From Polyangia bacterium (lineage in GTDB: Bacteria; Myxococcota_A; Polyangia; Nannocystales; Nannocystaceae), in contig JAUHWG010000002.1 of the NCBI GenBank assembly GCA_030424595.1, forward strand, positions 1 to 64,000: a stretch of DNA of 64,000 nucleotides, given 5' to 3'. A program made the position numbers and the translations under genes. Each line of letters opens with the position of its first letter. The stretch's first letter is position 1. The notes under the pieces were generated by a model that saw nothing but the letters and a program-made list of their open reading frames with translations, ran no database searches and was not told the origin of the DNA. Below are positions 36,049-47,468 of this stretch, one piece after another.

Positions 36049-36689
36049 CGGGCCCACCAGAGGAGGAAGAGGAGGGAGGGGGCGAGCCACTTGGCGAGCG
36101 CCTTGTAGGCCCGGTGCGCGCGGACGCGGACAGCACCTTCGCGGATCTCGAGACGCGCCGCGATGTCGGCCATGCTCATCCCCTGGAGCTTGTGGAGCTC
36201 GACCACCTCGCGCTGACCGGCTGGGAGGCGAGCGATGGCGGCCTGGACCCGCTCGATGATCTCGGCCTCGCGCTCACGATCGAGCCCGAGCTCCTCGACC
36301 GTCGGCCGCGTGTCTGCGAGCTTCGCCATCGGATCGAGATCATCGCCTTCGGCGGCGAATCGTTTCACCTCTCGCCGCTGTTTTCGGTAGTGCTTGCGCA
36401 GGTGGTCCATCGCCGCGTTGCGGGCGATCGCGAAGTACCAGGCCTGGACCGAGGCGTCGGGGTCGCTGTTGCGGAGGGTGAAGCGCTCGCGGGCGAGGTG
36501 GGCCTTGAGGAAGGTCACCTGGAGGATGTCGTCGACGGCCTCTCGGTTGCTGACGAGCCGGTGAAGGAAGCCCCGGAGCCGTCCCGAGAGGGCGTCGTAG
36601 ACCTCGGCGTAGGCGCGCGGGTCCCCGTCGATGTAGCGCTCCATCGAGTCGTAGAGGCCGGCAAGCTGTGGGTTCGTCGACCGTTTCAC
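36045..36689 (-). CDS. ECF-family RNA polymerase sigma factor
   Basis: This 214-residue protein has sigma region 2 (AYAEVYDALSGRLRGFLHRL; DDILQVTFLKAH; WYFAIARNAAMDHLRK) and region 4 (LPAGQREVVELHKLQGMSMA, then the helix-turn-helix EIREGAVRVRAHRAYKAL). It ends in a hydrophobic APSLLFLLWWAR, which might touch the membrane or the anti-sigma factor. It overlaps the nitrilase by 4 bases upstream and the anti-sigma gene by 4 downstream. Confidence 0.93.
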   Translation of the reverse strand: MKRSTNPQLAGLYDSMERYIDGDPRAYAEVYDALSGRLRGFLHRLVSNREAVDDILQVTFLKAHLARERFTLRNSDPDASVQAWYFAIARNAAMDHLRKHYRKQRREVKRFAAEGDDLDPMAKLADTRPTVEELGLDREREAEIIERVQAAIARLPAGQREVVELHKLQGMSMADIAARLEIREGAVRVRAHRAYKALAKWLAPSLLFLLWWAR

Positions 36690-37567
36690 GTCACACCGCG
36701 GAGGTCGATACTATCCGCACGGGGGCCGCCTGGCAGGATCTGGTGGCGAAGAATCGGGAGGCGCGCGCGGACCCCCTGGAGGACCTCACGCTCGAGGCGA
36801 GCCACGACGGTGCTGTCCCCACCGGAGGAGTGCGCGATCACCGTGCCCCAGGGGTCGACGACCATGCTGTGGCCGAAGCTCTGCCGGGTCTCGCTGTGCC
36901 GGCCGTGGAGGGCAGGGGCCAGGACGTAGCACTGGGTGTCGAGGGCACGCGCCCGCAGGAGGACCTCCCAGTGGTCGAGGCCCGTCTCGACGGTGAAGGC
37001 GGAGGGGGCCACGATGAGCTCGGCCCCAGCCTCTGCGAGGGCTCGATAGAGGCTCGGGAAGCGCAGGTCGTAGCAAATCGACAGGCCGATCGAGGCCAGC
37101 GGCGTGTGGATGACGACCGGCCGCTCGCCGCCTGCGGTGGTGGCCGACTCACGAAGGCTCACGCCGTTCGGGAGATCCGCGTCAAAGCGGTGGATTTTTC
37201 GGTAGTGGGCGACGATCCGACCGGCATGGAGGACGACGAGGGTGTTGTAAAGGAGGCCGCGCTCGGCCGCGGGGTCCCCAGACGCGGGGCGCTCCGGGAG
37301 CCCGCCCAGGAGGATCCAAGAGCCGGGGAAGGAGGCGGAGAGGGCCAAAAACGGGCTGATCAGGAGGGATTGGCCCGCTCGCGAAAGGTCGACCGCAATG
37401 CCTCGCTTGACCTCGGCCGAAGCGATCCCCCAGTAGTTCTCGGGGAGAACGACGATTTCACCGGCAGCCTCGAGAGCAGCGGCGCAGCGACCGGCGGCCG
37501 CCGTGACACAAGCCCCGATGTTCGGCCCAGCGCTGAGCTGCAAGAGGGCGACGGAGACATCACGCAT
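36686..37567 (-). CDS. Nitrilase-superfamily amidohydrolase
   Basis: This 293-residue carbon-nitrogen hydrolase has the catalytic Glu in VLPENYWG, Lys in HYRKIHRFDAD and Cys in SICYDLRFPSLYR. The RKIHRFD and DLRFP patterns are close to the Nit1/Nit2 branch (deaminated-glutathione amidase or omega-amidase). As first gene of an operon with an ECF sigma and its anti-sigma, it may link damaged-glutathione repair with a redox or metal response; that link is inference. Confidence 0.88.
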   Translation of the reverse strand: MRDVSVALLQLSAGPNIGACVTAAAGRCAAALEAAGEIVVLPENYWGIASAEVKRGIAVDLSRAGQSLLISPFLALSASFPGSWILLGGLPERPASGDPAAERGLLYNTLVVLHAGRIVAHYRKIHRFDADLPNGVSLRESATTAGGERPVVIHTPLASIGLSICYDLRFPSLYRALAEAGAELIVAPSAFTVETGLDHWEVLLRARALDTQCYVLAPALHGRHSETRQSFGHSMVVDPWGTVIAHSSGGDSTVVARLEREVLQGVRARLPILRHQILPGGPRADSIDLRGVT

Positions 37568-37735
37568 GGCACGGATGCTAGCCGGAAAGCGGTCGCGGAG
37601 GAGCGCTCAGCGGCACCACCGTCGATCCCCCCGTGAACATCTCGGCTCTCGGGGCACGCTCATGGCCTCCGCTCGGCTCCCCATCCGTGAGCCTGCTCCC
37701 GAGGTTGCGGCCGACCGCCGGGCACTTTGCCGGGG

Positions 37736-37762
37736 TTGCTCGCCTTCGGACCCTGTGATAAC
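37736..37762 (+). promoter_or_regulatory. Probable promoter of rimP-nusA-infB
   Basis: TTGCTC (37736-37741) and TGTGATAACT (-10 core at 37757-37762) are about 15-16 bp apart. The predicted start is near 37770, some 60 nt before the rimP ATG and before the terminator hairpin. Spacing is short, so confidence is modest. Confidence 0.4.
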
Positions 37763-37787
37763 TAGCTCGTCGCATTTTGCCTATCGC

Positions 37788-37818
37788 AAGCGAGCGGGGC
37801 GCCCGGCTCGCTTTTTTT
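37788..37818 (+). terminator. Intrinsic terminator inside the rimP leader
   Basis: AAGCGAGC (37788-37795) pairs perfectly with GCTCGCTT (37806-37813), with GGG/CCC pairing inside, and a run of seven T follows (37812-37818). The gene to the left is divergent and the minus side lacks a T-run, so this can only stop plus-strand transcripts heading into rimP. It therefore looks like an attenuator. Confidence 0.8.
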
Positions 37819-37830
37819 GTCGAAAACACC

Positions 37831-38415
37831 ATGAGAGCAAGCTCCACGAGCAGCGCAAGAACGATCGAGGTCGCCGTAGGCGAGGGCGCTTCGCGTCTGA
37901 TCGAAGATGCGCTCAGCGAGATGGTGAACCTCCTCGGCTTCGACATTGTCCTCGCAGAGTGGGCCGGCAGCCGCGGCGGTCACGGTCGGGTCCTTCGGAT
38001 CTATATTGATCATCCAGACGGTGTAAGTCTCGGCGCCTGTGCCAAGATGAGCCGCGTCATCGGCGACGCCTTGGACGCTGCCGAGGCCGACCCGGAGCAG
38101 CCCTCTCTCGCCGCTCTCCTCGGCGCGCCCTACACCCTCGAGGTCTCCTCGCCGGGTATCGAGCGACCTCTGGTCAAATTGAGCCATTTTTCGCGATTTC
38201 TCGGGAAGAAGGCGGTCCTCAAGATGAGCCGCGCAATCCTCCCTGGGAGCAACCAAAGGACCTTTACCGGGGTGCTCTGCGCCGCCGATGAGGACCCCGA
38301 TCACCCTGGGGACGACCGTCAAGGGATCGTCGCCCTCCGCGATCCCGACTCAGGCGACGAACATCGCCTGCCGCTCGAGGCAATCCGCAGGGCCAACCTT
38401 GTCTACGAGGGCTAA
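37831..38415 (+). CDS. rimP: Ribosome maturation factor RimP
   Basis: RimP helps 30S subunit assembly. The 194-residue protein has the N-terminal alpha/beta domain ([29 protein letters not shown]), the [22 protein letters not shown] motif, and a C-terminal SH3-like part extended by an acidic loop ([14 protein letters not shown]). The ATG at 37831 is 13 nt after the leader terminator; no Shine-Dalgarno is seen. It precedes nusA by 4 nt. Confidence 0.93.
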   Translation: MRASSTSSARTIEVAVGEGASRLIEDALSEMVNLLGFDIVLAEWAGSRGGHGRVLRIYIDHPDGVSLGACAKMSRVIGDALDAAEADPEQPSLAALLGAPYTLEVSSPGIERPLVKLSHFSRFLGKKAVLKMSRAILPGSNQRTFTGVLCAADEDPDHPGDDRQGIVALRDPDSGDEHRLPLEAIRRANLVYEG

Positions 38416-38419
38416 CCGT

Positions 38420-39823
38420 ATGGACGACACCATCAACCTCAGCACTGTCTTGGAGCAGGTCTGCGCCGAGAAGAACATCTCTCACGATGTTCTGATCGAA
38501 ACGGTCGAACAAGCGGTCGCGACCGCTGCCAAGAAGGTCTTTGAGGACCGTGAGATCGAGGCGTCTTTCGACACCGAGACCGGCAACGTAAACCTGTTCC
38601 AGGTGCTCTACGTGGTCGAGCAGGTCCAGGCGAAGGGCCGGGAGATCGCCAAGGAGGCGGCCTCCAGGGCGGGGATTGAGGCGGAGATCGGCGACGAGCT
38701 CCTCTTCCAGATCTTCTACCTCGACTCGGACAAGAAGCGCGCCGAGCAGCAGGCGAAGGACTACGCCGAGATCGACGCCCTCCAGCTCGGTCACCACAAC
38801 TTCGGCCGAATCGCCGCCCAGACGGCCAAGCAGGTGATCATCCAGCGCGTCCGCGAGGCCGAGCGGGAGAACCTGTTCGACCGCTACAAGGACAAGAAGG
38901 GCGAGCTGATGACCGGTACGGTCCGTCGCTTCGAGCGCGGAAGTATCGTCGTCGAGGTCGACGACGGGCGTGCAGAGGCGATCCTGCCGCAGCGCGATCA
39001 GGTCCCCCGAGAGTCCCTCCGCCCCGGGGATCGAATTGTCGCGTACGTCAAAGACGTCGACAAGTCGGCCCGTGGCCCCCAGATCATCCTCTCACGCGGC
39101 CACCGTGGCCTCGTCGAGAAGCTCTTCGAGCACGAGGTGCCGGAGATCTTTGAGGGCATCGTCCGGATCGAAGCCTGCGCCCGTGAGCCGGGATCCAGGG
39201 CCAAGATCGCCGTGTCCTCCCGCGATCGCGACGTCGACCCGGTCGGCGCCTGCGTGGGTATGCGCGGCAGTCGAGTTCAAGCGGTAGTTCAAGAGCTCCG
39301 CGGTGAGAAGATCGATATCGTCCCATTCAATGAAGATCCTGCTCGCTTCGTCTGCAACGCGATCCAGCCCGCGACCGTCTCGCGGGTGCTGATCGACGCG
39401 GAGCGACACACCATGGAGCTCGTCGTCCCGGACGATAAGCTCTCCCTAGCCATCGGTAAGCGCGGACAGAACGTCCGCCTCGCCTCCCGCCTGACCGGCT
39501 GGCGGATCGACATCTACTCGGACTCCAAGCTCCGCGAGATGGAGCTCCGCAGCCTCGCCGAGATGGCGGCGATCCCTGGCGTCGGTGACGATGTCGCCTC
39601 CACGCTCTTCCAGATGGGCTGGCGTACGCTCCGTGATCTCGCGATCGCAGACGCGGACGAGCTGGCCCGTGTCCCCGAGATCGGCACTGCAGACCGTGCA
39701 GAGACGATCATCGAGGTCGCCAACGACGCCGCCAGCGGTCGTCTTCAGCTCGATGTCCACTACCCGGAGCCCGAAGTGGACCCCGAGGCGGACGACCAGG
39801 GAGCGGAGGTGCGGAGCGAATGA
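38420..39823 (+). CDS. nusA: Transcription termination/antitermination factor NusA
   Basis: NusA binds RNA polymerase and controls pausing and termination. The 467-residue protein has the N-terminal polymerase-binding domain (1-130), S1 ([20 protein letters not shown]), two KH domains ([36 protein letters not shown]) and one C-terminal helix-hairpin-helix unit ([18 protein letters not shown]). It lies in the usual rimP-nusA-ylxR-infB order and could regulate the leader terminator of its own operon. Confidence 0.97.
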   Translation: MDDTINLSTVLEQVCAEKNISHDVLIETVEQAVATAAKKVFEDREIEASFDTETGNVNLFQVLYVVEQVQAKGREIAKEAASRAGIEAEIGDELLFQIFYLDSDKKRAEQQAKDYAEIDALQLGHHNFGRIAAQTAKQVIIQRVREAERENLFDRYKDKKGELMTGTVRRFERGSIVVEVDDGRAEAILPQRDQVPRESLRPGDRIVAYVKDVDKSARGPQIILSRGHRGLVEKLFEHEVPEIFEGIVRIEACAREPGSRAKIAVSSRDRDVDPVGACVGMRGSRVQAVVQELRGEKIDIVPFNEDPARFVCNAIQPATVSRVLIDAERHTMELVVPDDKLSLAIGKRGQNVRLASRLTGWRIDIYSDSKLREMELRSLAEMAAIPGVGDDVASTLFQMGWRTLRDLAIADADELARVPEIGTADRAETIIEVANDAASGRLQLDVHYPEPEVDPEADDQGAEVRSE

Positions 39824-40200
39824 GTACGCCCGTTCGTACCTGTGTCGGCTGCCGTCAACGGCAGTCTCAGGCGAAGCTGCTTCGGCTTCGTCGTCTCGGC
39901 CACGGCGCGCTCGCGCCGGCGAGCCGGAGGGGAGCGGCCTCCACTGGCCGATCCGCATACCTTTGCCCCGATCGGGCATGCCTAGACCGCGCGGTTAAGC
40001 GCGGCGGTCTGCGCAGGGCCTTTGCCCGGGAGGGACGCGTCAACGTCTCAGCCCCGGAGCTCTGGACCGCGCTGGAAGATTCGATCCTCCGGAGGCGCGA
40101 AGAGATGGAGCGATCCGCTCAAGAGTTCGAGAGCCTTCCCGGCTATCGACAACTCCACATGATGGAGGCGGCGATGCTGACCTCACGGAGGGAGGCCTGA
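39820..40200 (+). CDS. ylxR: YlxR/RnpM RNA-binding protein
   Basis: This 126-residue YlxR-family protein shows [20 protein letters not shown] and [20 protein letters not shown], the family hallmark. Members bind RNase P RNA (hence RnpM) and sit between nusA and infB. The C-terminal 45 residues are charged and family-untypical. It overlaps nusA by 4 bases. Confidence 0.93.
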   Translation: MSTPVRTCVGCRQRQSQAKLLRLRRLGHGALAPASRRGAASTGRSAYLCPDRACLDRAVKRGGLRRAFAREGRVNVSAPELWTALEDSILRRREEMERSAQEFESLPGYRQLHMMEAAMLTSRREA

Positions 40201-40203
40201 TCC

Positions 40204-42876
40204 ATGGCGACCAAGATCCGCGTCTATGAGCTTGCCAAAGAGCTTGGCAAGGACACGAAAGAGATGGTCAAGATCATCCGGGGCTACGGCTTCGTGATCA
40301 AGGGCTACATGAGCACTTTGACCGAGCAAGAGGCCGAGCAGGTTCGTCGGCGGATGCAGGGAGGCTCTCCAGCGGCCGCGGCGTCGTCCGCGACGGAGAC
40401 CCCCAAGAAGCGTCCGGTGACGGTGATCCGTCGACGGGGCAATCGTCCGCGGCCAGCGGTGCGCGAGGCCGAGGCCCGCGAGGCTGAGCAGGTCGTCGAG
40501 GCGGAGCCCGCAGCTCGGCCGCAGCCGACCGTTCGCAGGCCGACGATCCGTCGTGAGCCGGGTGACCAGCGTCCAGCGGCGGAGCACTCCGCACGTTCGC
40601 GTCCGACCAGCGCGCCCGCAGGGCAGCAACAGGCGGCCGCGGAGTCCGAGGAGGAGCGGCCAAACCCGCCCGCCGTCGGTACGCGGATTCAGCTCCCCCA
40701 GGGGACCCGGCGACTGCCGGGCGGCATGGCCGAGCGGATGGCGACGCGACCCGTTCGCGTGCCTCGCCGTGAGCCGCCGAAGCGCGAGGCGCCGCCTCCG
40801 ACCGTGGCCGCTGAGCCGGAGCCCGTTGCGGAGACCGAGACGCAGCCCCGTGAGGGGGCCCGTCGGGTCGTCCGCAACGACGCAGGCGTGATCGTGGGCG
40901 CCGCTTCGCAGCGGTCCGAGCCGAAGATCGTCGGCTTCATCAAGCTCGCCGAGCGCCGTCGTCCGCAGCAGGTGATCATCACCGACGCGAGCGAGGAGAG
41001 CCGCGGCGGTCGTGCGAGCCAGCGCAAGCAGCGTGAGGAGCGGGCGCAGGCCCAGGGTCGTCGTCGCAAGATGACGATGCGCGGTCGCGATCGCGGGCGC
41101 TCTTCGGGCCCGCGTGTGACCACGCAGGAGATGAGCGAGGCCAAGAAGCGCATCCGCGTGGACGAGGCCATCCAGATCTCCGACCTGGCGCACCAGATGT
41201 CGAAGAAGGCCAGCGCGGCCCTGCGTGTCCTCTGGGGCATGGGCCTCCGCGGTCTGACGATCAACTCGTCGATCGACGCGGAGACGGCCGAGGTCGTCGC
41301 CTCTGAGTTCGGCTACACCGTGGAGAACGTCTCGTTTGACGAGGACGACTTCTTCGAGGACCTGGACGAGGGGGAGCTCGAGCCGCGCGCTCCGGTCGTG
41401 ACCATCATGGGTCACGTCGACCACGGCAAGACCTCGCTCCTCGACCGTATTCGGACGTCGACGCTCGTCGACGGCGAGTCGGGCGGGATCACCCAGCACA
41501 TCGGCGCGTACAAGGTCGAGACCGACAAGGGAGACGTCGTCTTCCTCGACACCCCCGGTCATGAGGCCTTCTCGGCGATGCGCTCGCGCGGCGCCCAGGT
41601 CACCGACGTGGTGGTCCTCGTCGTCGCCGCCGATGACGGCGTCATGCCGACGACGGTGGAGGCCATCAAGCACGCCCAGGAGTCGGACACGCCGATCCTC
41701 GTCGCGATCAACAAGATTGACAAGCCGGGCGCCAACTCGGGCCGCGTCAAGCAGGCCCTCATGGAGTACCAGCTCGTCGGCGAGGAGTTCGGCGGCGAGA
41801 CGATCATCTGTGAGGTGTCCGCGAAGACAGGCGAGGGCATCGACAAGCTCCTCGAGATGCTCGCGCTCCAGGCAGAGCTCCTCGATCTCCACGCCAGCCA
41901 CGAGGGCAGGGCGCAGGGCGTCGTCCTCGAGGCCCGCGTCGACAAGGGCCGCGGTCCGATCGCGACCCTCCTGATCGACGCTGGTACCCTCTCGAAGGGC
42001 GACATGCTGGTCGCCAACGAGTGCAGCGGCAAGGTCCGCCTGATCTTCAACGATCGCGGCAAGAAGCTCACCGAGGTGGGTCCGAGCACCCCCATCGAGG
42101 TCGTCGGCCTCGACGGTGCGCCCCGGGCAGGCGATCGCTTCGCGGTCGTCGAGAGCGACAAGGCTGCGCGTCAGCTCATCAGCCACCGCCGCGAGGTCCG
42201 TCGGCGCAAGGAGAGCGTCCGCAGCGGCCCCTCCATCCAGGACCTGATCGCTCGGAAGAAGACTCCGACCCTCAAGGTCGTCCTTCGGGCCGACGTTCAG
42301 GGCTCGGCGGAGGCGCTCAAGCAGGCCCTCCTCGACCTCTCGACCGACAAGGTCACCGTCGAGGTCATCTTCTCGGGGGTCGGCGCGATCACCCAGACGG
42401 ACGTCAAGATGGCGTCTGCGGGCGACGCCGTGATCATCGGCTTCTCGACCAAGCCTGTCGGCAAGGCCGGGCAGATCGCTGACCAGGAGAACGTCCCGAT
42501 CCACGTCTACGACGTGATCTACGACGCGCTCGACAAGATCCGGGAGCTGATGGTAGGTCAGCTCGATCCGGAGTACCGCGAGAAGGAGCTCGGCGAGGCC
42601 GAGGTCCGGGCGCTCTTCCCGATTCCACGCCTCGGTGTGGTCGCTGGTTGTCGCGTCACCCGCGGGATCATCCGCCGCAACGGTGGAATCCGGGTCGTCC
42701 GCAACGGTCGAGTCCTCCACAAGGGCGCCATCCACTCCCTGCGGATCTTCAAGGATGACGTCAAGGAAGTCCGCGACGGCTTCGAGTGCGGCATCGTGGT
42801 GGACGGCTTCGGCGATGTGCAGCCGGGCGATGTCCTCCAGTGCTTTGAGATCGAGACGATCGCGCCGACGCTGTGA
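40204..42876 (+). CDS. infB: Translation initiation factor IF-2
   Basis: IF-2 is the GTPase that places initiator tRNA on the 30S subunit. The 890-residue protein begins with the IF2-N domain (IRVYELAKELGKDTKEMVKI), then a 300-residue low-complexity Pro/Arg/Glu linker, a second N domain (about 330-385), the G domain with GHVDHGKTSLLD, DTPGHEAF and NKID, and domains II-IV ending in CFEIETIAPTL. It overlaps rbfA by 4 bases. Confidence 0.97.
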   Translation: MATKIRVYELAKELGKDTKEMVKIIRGYGFVIKGYMSTLTEQEAEQVRRRMQGGSPAAAASSATETPKKRPVTVIRRRGNRPRPAVREAEAREAEQVVEAEPAARPQPTVRRPTIRREPGDQRPAAEHSARSRPTSAPAGQQQAAAESEEERPNPPAVGTRIQLPQGTRRLPGGMAERMATRPVRVPRREPPKREAPPPTVAAEPEPVAETETQPREGARRVVRNDAGVIVGAASQRSEPKIVGFIKLAERRRPQQVIITDASEESRGGRASQRKQREERAQAQGRRRKMTMRGRDRGRSSGPRVTTQEMSEAKKRIRVDEAIQISDLAHQMSKKASAALRVLWGMGLRGLTINSSIDAETAEVVASEFGYTVENVSFDEDDFFEDLDEGELEPRAPVVTIMGHVDHGKTSLLDRIRTSTLVDGESGGITQHIGAYKVETDKGDVVFLDTPGHEAFSAMRSRGAQVTDVVVLVVAADDGVMPTTVEAIKHAQESDTPILVAINKIDKPGANSGRVKQALMEYQLVGEEFGGETIICEVSAKTGEGIDKLLEMLALQAELLDLHASHEGRAQGVVLEARVDKGRGPIATLLIDAGTLSKGDMLVANECSGKVRLIFNDRGKKLTEVGPSTPIEVVGLDGAPRAGDRFAVVESDKAARQLISHRREVRRRKESVRSGPSIQDLIARKKTPTLKVVLRADVQGSAEALKQALLDLSTDKVTVEVIFSGVGAITQTDVKMASAGDAVIIGFSTKPVGKAGQIADQENVPIHVYDVIYDALDKIRELMVGQLDPEYREKELGEAEVRALFPIPRLGVVAGCRVTRGIIRRNGGIRVVRNGRVLHKGAIHSLRIFKDDVKEVRDGFECGIVVDGFGDVQPGDVLQCFEIETIAPTL

Positions 42877-43244
42877 GCACGCGCGTTCAACGGATCGAAG
42901 AGACTCTGCGTCGGGCGATCGCCGATGTCCTCCTCTTTGGAGGGCTTCGGGATCCCCGGCTGCAGGGGGTCCAGGTCGGGGTTACCGGGGTTCGCGTGAC
43001 CCCGGATCTGCTCCAGGCGCGGATCTTCGTCGACATCATGGACCCCAACCAGAGCAAGGCGATCCTCGCCGCTCTGCGCTCCGCGACGCCGGTCTTTCGA
43101 GCGGAGGTCGCGAAGAAGGTCCACCTGCGCCGGGTCCCTAGCCTCACCTTTGAGGCGGACTCTGCGATCGAGCGAGGCCTGCGGATCGAGTCCCTCCTCG
43201 CCGAGATCCGGGACGAGGACGCGGACCGTGAGTCGGGCTCGTGA
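42873..43244 (+). CDS. rbfA: Ribosome-binding factor A
   Basis: RbfA helps 16S rRNA 5'-end maturation and cold adaptation. The 123-residue KH-like protein has RVQRIEETLRRAIADVL, the VTGVRVTPDLLQARIFVDIM strand and RRVPSLTFEADSAIERG. It starts with GTG, coupled to infB by overlap. Confidence 0.93.
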   Translation: MSTRVQRIEETLRRAIADVLLFGGLRDPRLQGVQVGVTGVRVTPDLLQARIFVDIMDPNQSKAILAALRSATPVFRAEVAKKVHLRRVPSLTFEADSAIERGLRIESLLAEIRDEDADRESGS

Positions 43245-43286
43245 GTCGGGCCCGCGAGTCTGATAGGGGAGCGCTCGTGAGGGACT

Positions 43287-44351
43287 TTGGGTAGGCGAGG
43301 GCGCGGCGCCGGCGGGGTCCACGGGATCCTCCTGGTGGACAAGCCCGTGGGTCCGACCTCGCACGATCTCGTCGGCTGGGTCCGGCGCTTGGTCGGCTCG
43401 CGGCGGGTCGGCCACTGCGGGACCCTGGATCCTGCGGCTTCGGGCCTCCTCGTGATCGCGGTGGGCGTGGCCACGCGCGCGGTCTCGCTCATGAGCTCCG
43501 CCGACAAGACCTACCGGGCCGACGTCATCCTCGGGCGCAAGACCGACTCTGGAGACCGCGAGGGCGCGGTGCTCGAGGAGGTCGAGGTGTCCCCGGAGAT
43601 CGCCGAGGCTGCGATCCAGGCGGCGTACGAGCTCGTCGGCGAGCATAAGATCGCCCCTCCTGCCTATTCGGCGATCAAGGTCGACGGCGAGCGGGCCTAC
43701 GCCCGAGTCCGCCGCGGCGAGGTCGTCGAGATGGAGCTTCGGGCGATGAACGTCCTCTCGGTCGAGAACGTCGAGGTGCACGTCGATGTCCCGGGCAAGG
43801 TCCGGGTCAGCCTCGACATGTGCGTCAGCAAGGGCACCTATGTGCGCTCGCTCGCAGAGCTCCTGGGGGAGCGCCTGGGCCTCCCCGCCTACCTCGGCGG
43901 CCTCCGTCGCCTCGCCTGCGGCGGCCTGCGGGTGGACGACCCCAGGGCCCTGCACCCGCAGGCTGAGGATCAGGGCGAGGAGGCCCGCTGGCGCTGGACG
44001 ATCCGCCTCCAGCCTGGCGCCGACGGTCCGGAGAGGGCGCCGCCCGGGGCCCTGCTCCCCCTCGACGAGACCCTCGATCTGCCGACCTACGAGCTCGACG
44101 GCTCCTCGTCCCTCTTCACCCGCCTCACCCAGGGGCAGGCCCTCCGTTGCCAGCAGATCGAGATCCGAGATCGGCAGCCGGGCGAACTTGTGAGCCTGGT
44201 CGCTCGAGACCCCGCAGGGGCCCTCGTCACGCTGATCCTCGCCCGTGTTACAGAGCCTGAGCGAGCCGACGCAGAGGGTTCCAGCAATACTGACCAGGTG
44301 CTCCGCCCAGAGCGGGTCCTACACATCGACAAAGTAGTCCCTAGTGCTTGA
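43287..44351 (+). CDS. truB: tRNA pseudouridine(55) synthase TruB
   Basis: TruB makes pseudouridine-55 in tRNA. The 354-residue protein shows [18 protein letters not shown], the catalytic Asp in [33 protein letters not shown] and [17 protein letters not shown]. The start is TTG at 43287, with GAGGGA 4 nt upstream. The 130-residue C-terminal part is longer than in short TruB forms. The stop overlaps the -35 of the rpsO promoter. Confidence 0.95.
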   Translation: MGRRGRGAGGVHGILLVDKPVGPTSHDLVGWVRRLVGSRRVGHCGTLDPAASGLLVIAVGVATRAVSLMSSADKTYRADVILGRKTDSGDREGAVLEEVEVSPEIAEAAIQAAYELVGEHKIAPPAYSAIKVDGERAYARVRRGEVVEMELRAMNVLSVENVEVHVDVPGKVRVSLDMCVSKGTYVRSLAELLGERLGLPAYLGGLRRLACGGLRVDDPRALHPQAEDQGEEARWRWTIRLQPGADGPERAPPGALLPLDETLDLPTYELDGSSSLFTRLTQGQALRCQQIEIRDRQPGELVSLVARDPAGALVTLILARVTEPERADAEGSSNTDQVLRPERVLHIDKVVPSA

Positions 44352-44376
44352 CAAGAGCGCGCAGGGCCACGATTCT
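44348..44376 (+). promoter_or_regulatory. Promoter of rpsO
   Basis: A perfect TTGACA (44348-44353), a 17-bp spacer and GATTCT (44371-44376) form a promoter overlapping the end of truB. Predicted start is about 60 nt before the rpsO ATG. Confidence 0.6.
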
Positions 44377-44446
44377 CCCCGTCTCAAAGACGGAAGAGAA
44401 CGCACACCACCAGCTGGGGGCATCGTGGCCCCCGATTCGAGCCGAT

Positions 44447-44716
44447 ATGCCGCTTTCCATTGATCGCAAGGCCGAGATCATCGACCAGTTCAAGACCCAT
44501 CCGACCGACACCGCTTCCCCGGAAGTGCAGGTTGCGTTGCTCTCGCATCGGATCACCTATCTGACGGACCACTTCCGGAGCTTCTCCAAGGATCACCACT
44601 CCCGCCGAGGCTTGCTCAAGTTGGTCGGTCAGCGCCGTCGTCTCCTTGACTACCTCAAGGGGCGGGATGTCGATCGCTACCGCAAGCTGATCGGCGCGCT
44701 GAACATCCGCAAGTAG
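44447..44716 (+). CDS. rpsO: 30S ribosomal protein S15
   Basis: S15 binds the central domain of 16S rRNA early in 30S assembly. The 89-residue product ([50 protein letters not shown]) is full length. It precedes pnp, as in most bacteria. Confidence 0.98.
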   Translation: MPLSIDRKAEIIDQFKTHPTDTASPEVQVALLSHRITYLTDHFRSFSKDHHSRRGLLKLVGQRRRLLDYLKGRDVDRYRKLIGALNIRK

Positions 44717-44722
44717 GCGATC

Positions 44723-44745
44723 AAGGGCATCCATTGGGTGCCCTT
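44723..44745 (+). terminator. Hairpin between rpsO and pnp
   Basis: AAGGGCA (44723-44729) pairs with TGCCCTT (44739-44745), with further CCA/TGG pairing inside, followed by a pyrimidine-rich CTTCGTTCG. In E. coli this spacer holds both the rpsO terminator and an RNase III site that controls pnp; a similar role is possible here. Confidence 0.55.
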
Positions 44746-44871
44746 CTTCGTTCGACACGGCTCGTACGGGGCGCACGCAGTCACTTTGGCCGCGGGGCTG
44801 GACTGGATCTGTGCGCTCAGGCGAGGACCGGAATTTCGCAAATTCTGCTCCGCGGCAGGAAGCTCGCACCC

Positions 44872-46983
<2,112 letters not shown>

Positions 46984-46992
46984 GGCGGGCCG

Positions 46993-47442
46993 ATGCCCAC
47001 CACCTCGTTCTTGGTGCGCCGCCTCCACCCGGGGGCGGCGCTTCCTCGTCGAATGACCCAGTTCTCGGCGGGGCTCGACCTCACCGCCTGCCTCGCCCCG
47101 CGGGACATGCTCGTGATCGCCCCTGGGGGTCGAGAATTGGTCCCGACTGGCCTCGCTCTGGCGATTCCGATAGGGTACGAGGGTCAGGTTCGGCCGCGGT
47201 CAGGTTTGGCGCTTCGCCACGGCATCACCGTCGCCAACAGCCCCGGGACGATCGATGCTGACTACCGTGGGGAGCTCAAGGTGCTCCTCGTAAACCTCGG
47301 CGCCGAACCATTCGAAGTCCTCCATGGCGAACGCATCGCTCAGCTCGTCCTTGCGCCGGTCGCTCTCCTCGAACCTCGCGAGGTCGAGCTCTTGCCGCCG
47401 GCAGAACGAGGTGATGGCGGCTTTGGCAGCACAGGGCGCTGA
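46993..47442 (+). CDS. dut: Deoxyuridine triphosphatase
   Basis: Dut removes dUTP and supplies dUMP. The 149-residue trimeric-type dUTPase has all five motifs: SAGLDLTA, PRSGLALRHGI, NSPGTIDADYRGEL, GERIAQLVLAP and the C-terminal RGDGGFGSTGR. It lies 9 nt after pnp. Together with the family 4 UDG it limits uracil in DNA. Confidence 0.96.
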   Translation: MPTTSFLVRRLHPGAALPRRMTQFSAGLDLTACLAPRDMLVIAPGGRELVPTGLALAIPIGYEGQVRPRSGLALRHGITVANSPGTIDADYRGELKVLLVNLGAEPFEVLHGERIAQLVLAPVALLEPREVELLPPAERGDGGFGSTGR

Positions 47443-47468
47443 CGCGCTCGCAAGCGACGGAGTCTAAC

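Noticed and set aside
37568..37735. Expected tRNA gene ahead of rimP, as in E. coli metY
   Set aside because: No cloverleaf could be drawn in this stretch; only the promoter, hairpin and unremarkable sequence are seen.
40183..42735. 850-codon minus-strand frame opposite infB
   Set aside because: infB is unmistakable on the plus strand; the antisense frame is a high-GC shadow without domains.
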